Below, in pieces: positions 47,501 through 60,145 of a stretch of DNA of 64,000 bases; position 1 is the first letter of the stretch, and every line of letters starts with the position of its first letter. The position numbers and the translations under genes are program-made. The stretch is from Larix kaempferi (Eukaryota; Streptophyta; Pinopsida; Pinales; Pinaceae), in assembly GCA_027924585.1 (NCBI GenBank), contig BSBM01000372.1, positions 32,048,001 through 32,112,000 of the forward strand, given 5' to 3'. The notes beneath the pieces were generated by a model. That model saw only the letters and a program-made list of their open reading frames with translations. It ran no database searches and was not told the origin of the DNA.

Positions 47501-50500
47501 ATGAACATCATGAATGACGCACAGGATCCCTATGAACCTGAGACAGATGCCATGGGGGAGAACATACAGGTTGAGAATGCTGAAACAGAATCTAATGGGA
47601 GAAGAAATCAAGAGACCCCTCCAGATGTTGCAGCCACCATGAGAAGCCTAAGGGTGGAGTTGCAAAGCTGTAGGGAAGATAATGAAAGGATGATTAAAGC
47701 TCAGGAAGAGCAAAATCAGTTGAATGCAGCTATGCTACAGAGTCTGACGGACATCCAAAGGCAAATAAACTCTGGGCATCAGATATCAAGTCTAGAAAGG
47801 GGTGGGAGTAGCTCTAGAAGAAATTCCCGTAAGAGGGCCAGTAGTCCAAGAAGAGTTTCTACAGACAGGACATATAGTCTAGAAATCTCTTCTAATGAAT
47901 CATCTGATTCGGAAGAATCCATTGAAGGTTCAAGCTCTTCATCTCACATGAGTAAGAGGAAGAAACACTACAAGAACAATTCACATGGGGAATTTAAGAA
48001 GGCAAAACCTCCTACATTTGATGGAGAGATAAAGTCGGGTCAAGAAGCTGAGGCTTGGCTTCTTGGGATGAGAAAGTATTTCCAAGTCCAAGACTACTCG
48101 GGAAATATGAAGGCAAGGGTAGCCATCTTCAACTTGAAGGGAAGAGCATCTATATGGTGGGAACACACCAGGCAAGTGAGGAAGATCAACGAAAGGAAGA
48201 TTCTGTGGAAGCAGTTTAAGAAATACTTCAAGCAGAAGTACCTCTCTGATAGGTACTATGATGATAAGATCAAAGAGTTCCATGAGCTGAGATTGGGACA
48301 ATCGAACATGGAAGAATATGCAAACAAGTTCTTGGAGTTGCTGAGGTATGTTAAGTATATTCGAGATGATAAGGTCAAAATTCAGCGTTTCCTAAGTGGA
48401 CTGCCCCAGTCATATAAAGACAGAATTGAGTTTGATGAACCTCGAACTCTAGAGGAGGCCATAAGAAAGACCAAGTATTGCTTTGATCAAAACAGAAGCA
48501 AACCAGAATTCCATAAGGCATGGAAAGATAGGAAAAATGAAAAGTTTGATCAAAGGAAGAAGGGGTTCAAGCCTCCTCAATTCCGGAATCAGCAAAGGCA
48601 GCCATCACAGGTTGTGACTAAGCCAACTAGGATGATGGGAGACAAGCTAAGAGATCCAAAGGAGCCGAGAGGACCACTTCAATGTTGGGGTTGTGGAGGA
48701 GAACACGTGCTTAGGAACTGTCCACATCGAAATGGGAATGCAAATCAAGTTCACAACATTCAGGGAGCCGAAACTGTGGGACAAGTGGCGAGGACAATCC
48801 CTAGAATCTATGCAGCAGTGGACGACCGCCAAGCAGATCATCAGTCAACTGTGGTTGAGGTTGAAGGTAAGATTGCTAAGCAATCCGTTTCTATTTTGAT
48901 TGAACCTGGATCTACTCACAGTTATGTCACTCCTAGAATTGTTGAGATGTGTGCTTTCAAGAAATTAAAGCATAGTAAATCATGGTTGGTTCAACTAGCC
49001 ACTGGAACCAAGAGAAAAGTTAGTGAAATAGTAGAGAAATGTCCATTAGAGATGGATGGGCTATTCACGTATGCAGATCTGAATATTTTTCCACTTGGTT
49101 CCTATGATATTCTCATTGGAATGGATTGGTTAGAAGCACACAGGGTTAAACTTGACTGCTACAATAAGACATTTGAATGCATGGACGAAGAAGGAAACCC
49201 GAGGGTTGTAAAAGGCGTCCCAAAGGTGACTTCTGTTAGACAGGTTTCGGCCATGCAGCTGAAGAAGTTCTGTAGGAAGGGATGTCAATTGTATGCAGCC
49301 CACATTTTAGAGGCAACAGAGAATGAAACTCTGAAATTGGAGGAATATCATGTATTGCAAGAATTCAGGGATGTTTTTCCTGATGAGATTCCGGGACTTC
49401 CTCCAAAGAGAGACATTGACTTTACAATTGAACTTGTGCCGGGAGCGGCACCAGTGTCTAAGACACCCTACAGGATGAGTACACTGGAATTGCTAGAATT
49501 AAAAATGCAATTACAAGAGTTGCTGGAAAAGAAATATATTAGACCAAGTGTGTCCCCGTGGGGAGCGCCTGTTTTATTTGTGAAAAAGAAAGATGGAACA
49601 CTCAGGTTATGCATTGACTACAGGCAGTTGAACAAAGTCACGGTGAAGAATAAATACCCATTGCCCCGAATTGATGACCTCTTTGACCAAATGAGAGGAG
49701 CAAAGGTATTTTCAAAGATTGACTTGAGGTCTGGTTACCATCAGGTAAGAATCAAAGAAGAGGATATTCATAAGACAGCCTTTAGAACGAGGTATGGACA
49801 CTATGAGTTTGTAGTGGTACCATTCGGTCTCACAAATGCACCAGCTACATTCATGTGTCTCATGAATAATGTTTTTAGCAAATATTTGGACAAGTTCGTT
49901 CTGGTATTCCTAGATGACATTCTCATCTATTCTAAGAATGAAGAAGAGCATGAAGAACATTTGAGAATGACAATGCAATTACTAAGGGAGCATAAGCTGT
50001 ATGCAAAGTTGAGCAAATGTGACTTCTATAAAGATAGAATTCATTATTTGGGTCACATCATCTCCGACGAAGGAATATCTGTAGACCCTGAGAAGATTGA
50101 AACCATTATGAATTGGCCAACTCCAAGGAATGTGACTGATGTAAGATCTTTTATGGGCCTTGCTGGTTACTACAGGAGGTTTATCGAAGGATTCTCCAAG
50201 GTTGCTAACCCAATCACTTCTTTGCAAAAGAAGGGGATAAAGTTTGAATGGTCACCAAGATGTGAGGAAAGTTTTCAACGGTTGAAGAATCTTCTTACAA
50301 GTGCACCTATTTTGAAGATTGCAGACCCGGAAAGAGATTTTGTGGTGTGTACTGATGCATGCAATCAAGGACTTGGAGGAGTTCTTATGCAAGACAACCA
50401 CGTGATATGCTATGAGTCAAGAAAGTTGAAGGAGCATGAGAAGAACTATGCTACTCATGACATAGAACTTGCAGCCATAGTACATGCCTTGAAGATGTGG

Positions 50501-52179
50501 AGGCATTACTTAATGGGAAGAAAATTTGAGTTAAGGACAGACCATTGTGGACTGAAATATTTGTTTGATCAGCCAACTTTAAATGCTAGGCAAGCTAGAT
50601 GGTTGGAATTTTTGTGTGAATTTGATTTTGAAATCAAACACATAAAAGGGAAAGAAAACAAGGTGGCTGATGCACTCAGCAGAAAGGTACATGAAATGTA
50701 TGTGGCAGCGCTTAGTACTTGCCAGCCAGACTTGAAGCAACAGATTGTTAACCATATGGTTGAGGATGAAGTGTATGAGCAGATAAAGGGCGAATTGCAG
50801 CAGCAAAACCTTGAAAAGAAGTATGAAGGCTATCATTTGGAAGAAGAAGGACTTCTTACTTATAAGAATAGAGTCTATATTCCAAATGCGGCAGATTTGA
50901 GGAGAATGGTTATGGATGAGATCCATAAAGCTCCATACTCTGGTCACCCAGGATATCAGAAAACAATTGCTACAGCAAGGAAATATTATTTCTGGCCAGG
51001 CATGAAGAAGGATGTTGCTGAATACATTTCTAAGTGCATGGAATGTCAACAGGTGAAGAGTGAACACCAACATCCAACAGGTTTGTTGCTTCCAGTGCCA
51101 ATTCCAGAATGGAAATGGGAAGTAATATCCATGGATTTTATTACAGGATTGCCAATGACTAAGAGACAACATGATTCCATCATGGTTGTGGTGGACAAGT
51201 TAACAAAGGCAGCACATTTCATACCAGTTAAATCTACACATAAAGCCGATGCCATTGCAAATATTTTCATGAAGGAAATTTTCAGATTACATGGGTTGCC
51301 TAAGGCAATAATTTCGGACAGGGATACCAAGTTCACTTCCAATTTTTGGAAAGGTCTCTTTGCAGATTTGGGTACACAGCTAAGCTTTAGTACTGCATAC
51401 CATCCTCAAACAGATGGTCAAACTGAAAGAGTAAATCGGGTGCTTGAAGAATGCTCCGCATGTATGTAATGGACAAACCATCAAAGTGGGAGGATTATCT
51501 ACACTTGGTAGAATTTGCATATAACAATGGGCAACAAGCATCATTGGGAATGAGTCCTTATGAGGCTTTGTATGGCAGAAGGTGTAGGACACCGGTGACT
51601 TGGGACAATCCAGTGAACAGAATTGTACTTGGGCCAGAATTGCTTAAGGAAATGGAACAGGAGGTTGCAAGGATCCGGCAAAATTTAAAAGCAGCCCAGG
51701 ATAGACAGAAAAGCTATGCAGATAAACATAGAGTGCATAGGGAATTCAATGTTGGGGATCACGTATATCTTAGAGTGAGATCAAGGAAGAGTTCCTTGAA
51801 GCTTGGGAGCTGTGCCAAGCTATCACCTAGATATTGTGGGCCATTTGAAGTGCTCGAAAGAATAGGACCAGTTGCATATAGACTTGCATTGCCTGCTAGC
51901 ACTAAAGCTCATAATGTTTTTCACGTCTCCTTGCTTAAGAAATATGTACATGATCCTAACCATGTGATTAATTGGGATGTGATCCAGGTGGAACCCGAGG
52001 GAGAATTCCAAACCGATCCATTGTGCATCCTAGACAAGAAGGTAACATTGCTCCGGAACCGAGCCATCGGACAGGTAAAGGTGCAATGGAAGCACTACGG
52101 TCCCGATGAGACTACATGGGAGATGGAGGATGCCATGAGGGTGGCATATCCATTTTTGTTCAATTTTGATGAGCACTGA
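47501..52179 (+). pseudogene. Gag-pol of Tekay/Del-like gypsy element (one frameshift)
   Basis: Starting at ATG 47501. Gag: [33 protein letters not shown]; zinc knuckle [13 protein letters not shown] near residue 395. Protease: [12 protein letters not shown] near residue 465, with E in the place of the catalytic [25 protein letters not shown] (FLDD) near residue 800. RNase [28 protein letters not shown]. Integrase: GHPGYQKT with [18 protein letters not shown] (D), IISDRDTKF (D), QTERVNR (E). A one-base loss near 51447 shifts the frame; the rest (51451-52179) carries the integrase C-terminus and a chromodomain-like end, VKVQWKHYGPDETTWEMED. This is a nearly intact polyprotein for self-copying. 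Confidence 0.93.
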
Positions 52180-52194
52180 GGACAGTGCTAATGT

Positions 52195-52207
52195 AAGGGG
52201 AGGGGAA
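52195..52207 (+). other. Polypurine tract of gypsy element
   Basis: AAGGGGAGGGGAA lies directly before the 3' LTR and primes plus-strand synthesis. Confidence 0.92.
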
Positions 52208-53929
52208 TGTAATGTCCCCATTTTGACCCCCTTTGTATTAAATCGTAAATGATGTAAATATTGTAATTAATCATGGTGAGGAGCTCAAGGCCAAGGCCCC
52301 ACCGTTGATTTAGCGTTTCATGTATCGGCAATTAAAAATAGATGCCTACGGTTCTTATGCGAGATGGGCACAATGTATATAAGACATCATGTAATTATGA
52401 ATTTTCAATGAAAAACCCACAACCGGCTATGCAATGCAACAAAAGAGATGGGGCATGACTCTACAAGGAAAAGGGAGGGAAATTATTCAAACCCTTGAGC
52501 CAATGGTGTTAATCCATGTGCCAATGGGGAAACCCATAAACCACCAACTACCCATTTTGTCTCATGCACCCAATCATTTAATTCTTCCAAGAAATTGGTT
52601 AATGCAGTTAATGTCTTGGGATGGGAGAGGTATGGCAGTCATATTTTCGTGCATGGGCAAGCTACCAAGCTGAAAATCGTATTTTTGGCTTGCTGGGCAA
52701 GAAAACCCCCACGAAATGCTACCCAAGGCCATTCCTCATGCATTACGTTCTTCCTCTCACGCAGATTGAGCTCACAGGAAGTTATCCTCACGTTTTTCAC
52801 CATAACCCTGCGTTTTTCCATGCCCAGGGACTCGTTTTTGGATTGTGCAACAGCTGGGGAAGGAGGGACGCGAATTGGGACTGAGGGAGAGGGTGTTTTT
52901 GCCCTGGGGCGTTTTTCTGGAATGGGTTTTGCTTCCCCAGTCGAATTTTCCAAGTGCCAATATGTTTTGAGTCTACCCACGTTTTTCTGAAGTCCAGGAA
53001 ACCCCATCTCATGCATCCCACTGTTGGAAACGCTTTCCCATGCTCAACAAGTGTAGGTTGTTGTTAGGTGCATCCCTGTTTTGTTTGGAACCCATGAGCA
53101 AGAAACTGGAATGGTAGTGGATAGAATTGGCTTGATAAACCTAGTGTAGGGAGTATCCTCTCAAGAAGATTAAGAAGGCTGGCTACTTTTCTATGCACAC
53201 CCTGAGAGCACTAGAAAGGAAGGTATGGCTTGAGGGACTGTGTGGCAGTGAAGAGAATACTTCCCAGTGTTGGGTGTGTAGGCATTGTGAGTGCCAAGCT
53301 AAATAGATCTGGGAGAGGTACCCATAGCTCTGCAGTTGAGCTCACTAGCTTAGCAATTCTTCCTTTCCATGTCCTAGCAGCCTGATAAACCCAATTGCAG
53401 ATTGGCTTGGCTCATCTTGGTGTATGCTTGGCTATGTGTGAGTTTGTTGTTCCCTGGTTCCTTGTAGAGACTATGCCCAGCTCGGGGGTGGCAGTGGTGC
53501 TGAGAGATTGAGGAGCACACTGGCCTATGGTTGGGTGGAACGTTGCAGTTGCATAGCCAGTTGCTTGGGACTGCCTTATTGAGATAAGTATCCTCTTGTG
53601 TAAATTGGCAATTATAATTTGATGAATGTTATGAATGTATGTGGATGTATTAAATGAATTTGCTTCTGCTGTGTTTTAAAAAGTTTATGCATTTCCATAT
53701 GATCTTGTATAACTCTGCAAAGGTCTCTATTTAATGGCTGTCACATAATAGTTTGAATGTATGTTAGATATCAATAGGATTTATTTAATTTTCGTTGTGT
53801 TCTATAGCCTGCACATATACAGTTCTTTGTATCTATGAGTTTAATTCAATGAATGGATATGGGGCTAATTGCCCGGATTGAGCACCATCTCCTCCCTATC
53901 ATGCTGTATGGTAGGAAGGGGACACTACA
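52208..53929 (+). repeat. 3' LTR of Tekay/Del-like element
   Basis: 1722 bp, the same length as the 5' LTR. The few differences are mostly transitions. Confidence 0.95.
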
Positions 53930-55934
53930 TAAGTGCATGTTGATTGGTTATTCTCATGAGAAAAAGGGGTATAGGCTTCTGTCAGATGGAAAGTTTATTG
54001 TCAGCAGGGATGTGATTTTTGATGAAACTGAAAGTTTAAGTGTAGAAGAGGTTGAAAAACAACTTAGTCACTTAGAGGAAAAAGTAACTAAGGAACAATT
54101 AAGGATGCAACACTTAAATAAGACAAGGAATGAACAATGGTTTGATCTCACTTCAGAAGTACAGGATGATGAACAGGTTGAAGACACCTTGGAACAGGTT
54201 GAAGATACTTTGACTTCTTCACAAGTTAACTTGGATGATTCAAATCAAGTTAACATTGAAAAGAAGAAACCAAAATGGGCAACTAAGTTACTTTAGGATG
54301 TTAAGTCTGATGAAAAAGGAAAAACAGGTACAAGGAGTTCTAATACGGGTTCAGAAAATTTTGCTCTTTCAGTTGTTGAACCAACTACTTTTAATGAAGC
54401 AGTTGAGTATGATGAATGGAAAATGGCCATGCAAAGTGAGTATGATGCAGTAATGAAGAATCAGACTTGGAAAATGGTTGATTGTCCACATGATGTTAAA
54501 CCCATTGGTTGTAAGTGGGTTTACAGAATTAAGTACAAAGCAAATGGAGATATTGATAAATATAAGGCAAGATTGGTGGCAAAGGGTTTTGCTCAGAAAG
54601 AAGGGATTGATTATGAAGAAACTTTTGCTCCAACAGCGAAATGGAATACTATCAGGATTGTGCTAGCTTTAGTTGCACAAAATGGATGGAAAGTGCATCA
54701 AATGGATGTAAAAAGTGCATTTCTAAACGGTGATCTACAAGAGGATGTTTATATGACTCAACCTCCTGGTTTTGAGGTTCCAGGAAAATAAAATCAAGTT
54801 TGTAAACTAGTTAAGGCATTGTATGGATTGAAACAGGCTCCCAGAGCTTGGTATGCAAAAATGGATGCCTACCTACAGAAAGTTGGTTTTCTTCGTAGTG
54901 AGTCAGATGATACTTTGTATGTTCGAATCCAGGAAAACAACTTAGTCATCTTGGTTATGTATGTTGATGATTTTCTCATAACAGGTAACAATAATGATCA
55001 TATATTTCAGGTTAAGAAAGAACTTCAAACAGGTTTTGAAATGATAGACTTGGGTTTACTTCATTACTATCTTGGAGTTGAAGTAAAGCAGCAGGAAGGA
55101 AGTATATTTATTTCTCAAGCTAAGTACATATCTGGATTATTGAAGAAGTTTGGAATGGAGGAATGTAAACCAGCGATTACTCCCATGGAGCAAAATTTAA
55201 AACTTTCTAAGTTTGAAGGGGGGGAACTTGTAAATTGTACTGGATATAGACAGTTAATTGGATGTTTCATTTACTTGATGAATACTCGTCCTGATCTATC
55301 TTATGCAGTTAGCATACTTTCTAGATATATGCAGGAACCTAGAGAAAGTCATTGGAATGCAGCAAAAAGGGTGTTAAGGTATCTTCAAGGAACAAAGGAT
55401 TTTGGACTTGAGTTTAAAAGAAACAAAAATTTCAAGCTTGTTGGCTATTCAGATGCGGATTTTGCTAGAGATGTTGATGACAGGGCATCTACTTCAGGTT
55501 ACTTAATGAATATGGGATCAGCTGCAGTGGCATGGAGTTGTAAAAAGCAGGATACAATTGCAAATTCTACAGCAGAAGCAGAATATATTTCAGCTTGGGA
55601 AGCTGCTTGTGAGATAGTTTGGTTAAGAAGGATTTTGCAAGACCTCAAAGTTGATCAGAAAGAAGCAACTTCATTATTTATTGATAATCAGTCAGCAATC
55701 AAGTTAGCCAAATATCCTGTTTTTCATTCAAAAACTAAGCATGTGGATACTAAGTATCATTACATTCGGGCTCTTGTCGTCAAACAAATCATCAAGCCAA
55801 AGTATTGTCCATCAGAAGATCAAACTGCGGATATTTTTACAAAATCTCTTGGAAGGGTCAAATTTGATAAGTTTAGAAATGAACTTGGTATTTGTTCAAA
55901 AGAATTTTTGGATCAAAGGGGGGATTGTTAGGAA
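53930..55934 (+). pseudogene. Copia integrase end, RT and RNase H
   Basis: The copia frame resumes after the gypsy insertion: KCMLIGYSHEKKGYRLL, then SRDVIFDE. A stop follows near 54294. [50 protein letters not shown], a TAA at 54789-54791, LVKALYGLKQAPRAWY and the active site LVMYVDDFLITGN (YVDD). RNase H: SGYLMNMGSAAVAWSCKK, STAEAEYIS, LFIDNQSAIKLAK, TKHVDTKYHYIR and ADIFTKSLGRVKF. The end lies just before the purine tract and 3' LTR. It makes DNA from element RNA when intact. Confidence 0.92.
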
Positions 55935-56186
55935 TTATGATCCAAAATGTAATAAATAGAATTTTAGTTTAATAAATGTAAAAGCGCATCTACACACTCA
56001 CGTGATTATGTGAGGTGTCCCTTAGTTAGTTTTGGTAACGGTAAATTAGTTGTTACTCTTTGGATATTTAAATCCATCGAGTTTTCCATGTGAGGTAATC
56101 TTTTCAGGATTTAGCCCTCACATCTCTGTGATGTAATTATTTTCCTTCTTCATTAATAAAATTATGTGTCTGAGGACACTTTGTCA
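55926..56186 (+). repeat. 3' LTR of copia element
   Basis: 261 bp, three differences to the 5' LTR. A purine tract (AAAGGGGGGAT) abuts its TG. Confidence 0.95.
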
Positions 56187-56191
56187 CTCGA
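56187..56191. other. Target-site duplication CTCGA, right copy
   Basis: Identical to 40184-40188. Confidence 0.95.
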
Positions 56192-59100
56192 TCTACCTTT
56201 CCCCTTCGGGTACTCCCCTTTGAAATCGTTTTTGGAGTCTGGATCACAAATGTGACGTAAATTGAGCTTTGACGCCAATATAGGAAGATATTCACTAATG
56301 TACAACATGTTTTGGTATACCATATATCCCTCCATCATAGAACCCTCAGCATATGCTCGTTGTCTGACCAAACCCTTCATAAATTTCAAGTGCCTTTCAA
56401 CCATCGACATGGACCTTGAGTGCACAGGTCCACACAGTTCAATCTCCTCAACTTGGTGTATGAGGTAGTGTTCCTGTGCATTGAAAAATGCTGAAGGTAT
56501 ATGCTTCTGCATTTCACACATGAGACGAGGAATTTCTCTCCTCCAATACTTTATGTCTTCTTTATGGAATTCTTTAGATGACAACCATCTACAAGTGACA
56601 TGACAATCGACCAATCAAGAGATTAAAGAAAAAAGTCATTATATTACGTAACATGAAGTAGAGAATGAAAAACAAATTAAGAATAAGTTCTATGTTGAAT
56701 TAAACAAACAGTAAGCACATGGAAAAATCACCACTTACCTCATGTATTTCCCGAGACTATATATTATTTGCTTGACATTGTTGTCAAAGTTGTCTGGGAC
56801 AGAGAGAGGTAGAACATACTATAACAATAATATCCAAATAGTTTTAGTATATCGAAAAAGAGTACTAGAAAAAGAAAAAAAAAATTATTAAATGCATACC
56901 ATATTAATTATTACCTTCATGAAGACATGCCAATCGTGCATTTTCACCCCCGCGAAATCACCTTTCTTTGTTATGATATTCTTCATGTTCACACAAAATC
57001 CGGTGGGAAATTTAATTTTTCGGATGACTTCTTTTACAACATTAATTTTCTGGTCCGTTAACATCCATGGAAGTGAGTTTATATTAATTTGCTCTCCGTT
57101 GCTATGAAATTGAATGACGTCTTTCATTGCATGGTTGTTATCTTGAATGTCTTTGCAAATTTTGACAATTTTTTCTTTGTCACTCCTTCCATCCAATATT
57201 CGCCATAATGTTTTAGTCGCATTCTTTCCGATATGCATTGTATCAAATAGATGCGCAATTTGTAGGTGCTCATAATAGGGAAACCTACTAAATTGTCTAG
57301 GATAACTTTTCATTCCTCGTGGAAGCCCATTAATGCCTTCATGATGATCACATGAACGACAATGATGAAATTAAATATTAAATCAATGTCAATTACACTA
57401 AACAACACATAATATAATAAAATACAATATGATCATATACAATGATTGATTATATGTACCTTGATGATTTCTATTATATTGCAACTTCCATAGCTGAGGT
57501 GTCATTCTCTTTGGTTTTAATGTAGTCTCTTGCTTGCCATTGAAAAGATGTTTTTCGATAGTTCGATACCTATAATTCTTGGAGAGGAAGTGCCTATACT
57601 CATCAAACACCTCCTTTCCTAAGCTTTTTGAACGACGAGATTTGATCTTAGGCCCACAAACTGGACATGCAAATTTCCCCTTTGTCTGAAGACTTAAATA
57701 AAAAGATGGAATATCAATATTAATGTCTATTATAATTATATAAAAAATGACTGGATTTTTTAGAAAAACGTGCATGCGTATTATATTAACTAGTAGTTCG
57801 TAAAATTAAATGCAACTAAAGTGGAACTTATAATTACATACCACAGAAATGGGTTAACCCTGGGGCATCATGTATTGTCCATACAAGCATTGCATGGAAT
57901 TGGAATTGCCTTTGTCGTATTGGTCTAGATAAGTCATACATAGTGATGCCATTCCATAACTTCAGTAGCTCGTCAATAAGAGGTTCGATATATACATTCA
58001 TATCTTTGACTTGGTACTTACCTGATTGATTTGAACATATAAAATAAATATTCTGATTATGAGATGTACCGTTTAGATATATAAACCATATTTCACAATA
58101 GAAAAAACTTTAAATATATATATAACATTATGAGAGAAAAAATGACAAATGAGAATATACCACTACAATAAAAAAAACTACAGTGTTCGTACCTGGAATA
58201 ATCATCGACAACATTATGTGCTCCCTCTTTATTGTCAACCATGGAGGAATGTTGTTGTTGATAACAAAAATAGGCCACACTGTGTAAACAAATCTCATCT
58301 CTGCAAAAGGATTGACACCATCTGCTGCCAAAGAAATCCTAAGATTATGAGGTTCGTCTTTAAAGTGAGGCCATTTTTCCTCCATATCTCTAAATGCAGA
58401 CCCACCTGTAGGCATCTGAATAATGTCGTCTTGACTTCTGTTCCGTGCATAATAATCCATAAACTACGCTATGTTTTTGCACTTGAACAGTCGTTGCAAA
58501 CGGGGAATAATGGGAATATAACGTAGAACCTTGCGAGGCACCTTTTTAGTTACTTGATTTGTGCGATATCTATTGATATGACATTCAAGACATTCTGTTG
58601 CAAATTCATGTTGGTTGTAATAAAGAACATGATCATTGGGGCATGCATGAATTGCTTCATACTGCATTCCAATTTCTCTCATGATGGCAGATAAATCTCG
58701 ATATGTGCAAGGTAAAATATTTGAAGGTGGTAACAAATATTCACCTATCATGCTACAACAAATTAAAATAAAAATCTAGTTAATATAATATAGAAATAAT
58801 ATTAATGAAACAAATTTCATCCGTAGTAATTTGACTTATATATGAATTAACAATAAAATACATGACAATCATATATATTTTGTGATGGAATATATTACAT
58901 ACCTTAACATCTGTGTGACTGATATGTTTGAAAGACCATTCATAACCTTCAAGTTCATTACCAACAATATAGCAGAGAGAAGATTTGTCTTGGAGCCGTC
59001 ATAAAGGGGTTCATATGCCTTGTCAAGAAGAGGTATATCATGAATATCATCAAAATGTTCATCATTTTCATGATCATGATCATCATCCACTCCAACATTA

Positions 59101-59634
59101 AATGAATCATGGATCAAAGTATTTGTAACATCATCTTCAACTATGTTATCAGTATGATCATCTTCTTCAATGTGATCATTAACTTGTTCTCCATTAATAT
59201 TCATAGCTCCATGTTCCTCCTGTACTTGTTCTGGAAGCACTTGCTGATTCGGACGATATGCCGTAGGATGTCTTTCCTTTATAATTACATGAAACAATCA
59301 ATAGATAAAAGTTACAAAGAACAACGACCAATTGTACTGTTGGTCAAAAATAAGAAATATTATAATAATACGTAAATTTACAAAAGCAATCCAAATAAAA
59401 ACATATATAATGAAAACTTACAAATGGATGGTATTCATGTCCCCCCTCGGCGTGCCCATGCTCCCTACAATGTTTTGTGGCTGTTGTTATCAAAATTCTT
59501 CTCCTCTTAAAGCCTCTACATTGATTACATGGACAATAGCATTTACCATCATCCCTTCTTTCAACTCCTTCCCACAATCTAGCAAGCAATTGTCAATTTT
59601 GTTCGTCTGGATTAGGACTATTCGTAGTTGACAT
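56187..59634 (-). pseudogene. CACTA TNP2 transposase gene, 5' part
   Basis: Eight exons in minus orientation: 59634-59422 (zinc-like CYCPCNQCRGF, transposase-associated domain), about 59278-58903 (acidic linker, then NGLSNISVTQML), 58752-58193 (TNP2 core: CPNDHVLYY, CLECHINRY, IPIIPRLQRLF, HNLRISLAADGVNPF), about 58022-57861 (IEPLIDELLKLWNGI), about 57690-57464 (ACPVCGPKIKSRRSK, YRHFLSKNYRYR), about 57335-56901 (LQIAHLFDTMHIGKN; DUF4218 start), about 56822-56740, and 56590-56187 (DUF4218: HYLIHQVEEIELCGPVHSRS, QRAYAEGSMMEGYM). TNP2/TNPD proteins cut and rejoin CACTA elements. A TGA at codon 14 and a TAG near 58463 interrupt it. The last exon is split by the copia element. Confidence 0.88.
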
Positions 59635-59814
59635 TTTCTCATAAAGAGATTAAATGAAGATTATCGATCTCAGAAAATGAAGCTCCAGAGTACTTTGCTC
59701 ACTTGAATAACAAAAACAACGAAAAACAGTCCGCCGAACAAAAAAAACATCCGCAAACCGTCGCTGGTATGGAAACCATGTCGGAATGGTTTGATATTTA
59801 TAAATCGTAAAAGT

Positions 59815-60115
59815 CAAAAGTCAAAACTACGTCGGATATCCGATGACACTAATCTTGTGACCGTTGGGAAAACATCCGTCGGATATTCGACCTCTTTGGG
59901 TTCAAAATGAAGTCGGTTATCCGACATCCAAAGCGTCGGATGTCCGAATTGGCGTCGGATATTAGCATAGCTGTCGGATAGCCTGCCAGCCTCGTCGGAT
60001 ATTCAAAAGGACGTCAGATATCTGACGGTCATTTATCGAAATTTATAAAAAAAACAAAAAAAAAGTACTTTTCAAAGAAAAATCCGACGACATAGTCCAT
60101 TTCATTGGAGGTCGT
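59815..60115. repeat. CACTA subterminal repeats, right
   Basis: About ten units of GTCGGATATTCGAC-like text (for example ACGTCGGATATCCGATG, GTCGGTTATCCGACATCC, CGTCGGATGTCCGA). They match the left subterminal block in motif but not in order. Confidence 0.88.
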
Positions 60116-60142
60116 CGAATTTTGGGTTCAAATCTACTAGTG

Positions 60143-60145
60143 GGA
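60143..60145. other. Target-site duplication GGA, right copy
   Basis: Identical to 21586-21588. Confidence 0.9.

Larger units (their letters stand above)
44521..53929 (+). mobile_element. Ty3/gypsy chromovirus (Tekay/Del-like) in the copia integrase
   Basis: Complete 9,409-bp element. LTRs at 44521-46242 and 52208-53929 are each 1722 bp, with about 15 differences by eye (about 0.9%). The ends are TGTAATG and CACTACA, the primer site TGGTATCAGAGC is at 46246-46257, and the purine tract AAGGGGAGGGGAA is at 52195-52207. It is flanked by TAAGT. A 31-bp palindromic minisatellite fills the leader. One gag-pol frame, with a single frameshift in integrase, ends in a chromodomain-like segment. This is the youngest layer of the nest. 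Confidence 0.95.
40189..56186 (+). mobile_element. Ty1/copia LTR retrotransposon in the TNP2 gene
   Basis: Complete element with 261-bp LTRs at 40189-40449 and 55926-56186 (TGTTAGG...TTTGTCA), differing at three positions by eye (about 1.1%). The primer-binding site TGGTATCAGAGC follows at 40453-40464 (initiator tRNA-Met type), and a purine tract AAAGGGGGGA precedes the 3' LTR. It is flanked by CTCGA. The order gag, protease, integrase, RT, RNase H is that of Ty1/copia. The element itself is about 6.58 kb; a 9.4-kb gypsy element sits in its integrase. It carries inactivating changes in gag, protease, integrase and RT. Confidence 0.95.
21589..60142 (-). mobile_element. CACTA (En/Spm) DNA transposon, 38.55 kb with nested copia/gypsy
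   Basis: It begins CACTA at 21589 and ends TAGTG at 60142, with imperfect terminal inverted repeats of about 30 bp sharing GACCCAAAAT / AACCCAAAAT. It is flanked by the duplication GGA. Dense subterminal repeats of a GTCGGATATCCGAC-like motif fill both ends. Both transposase genes are on the minus strand: a TNP2 type with DUF4218 and DUF4216 (59634-38903) and a SET plus Transposase_24 gene (29101-25177). Without the 16.0-kb copia its own length is about 22.55 kb. The genes have several nonsense codons, so it is probably no longer autonomous. Confidence 0.93.
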
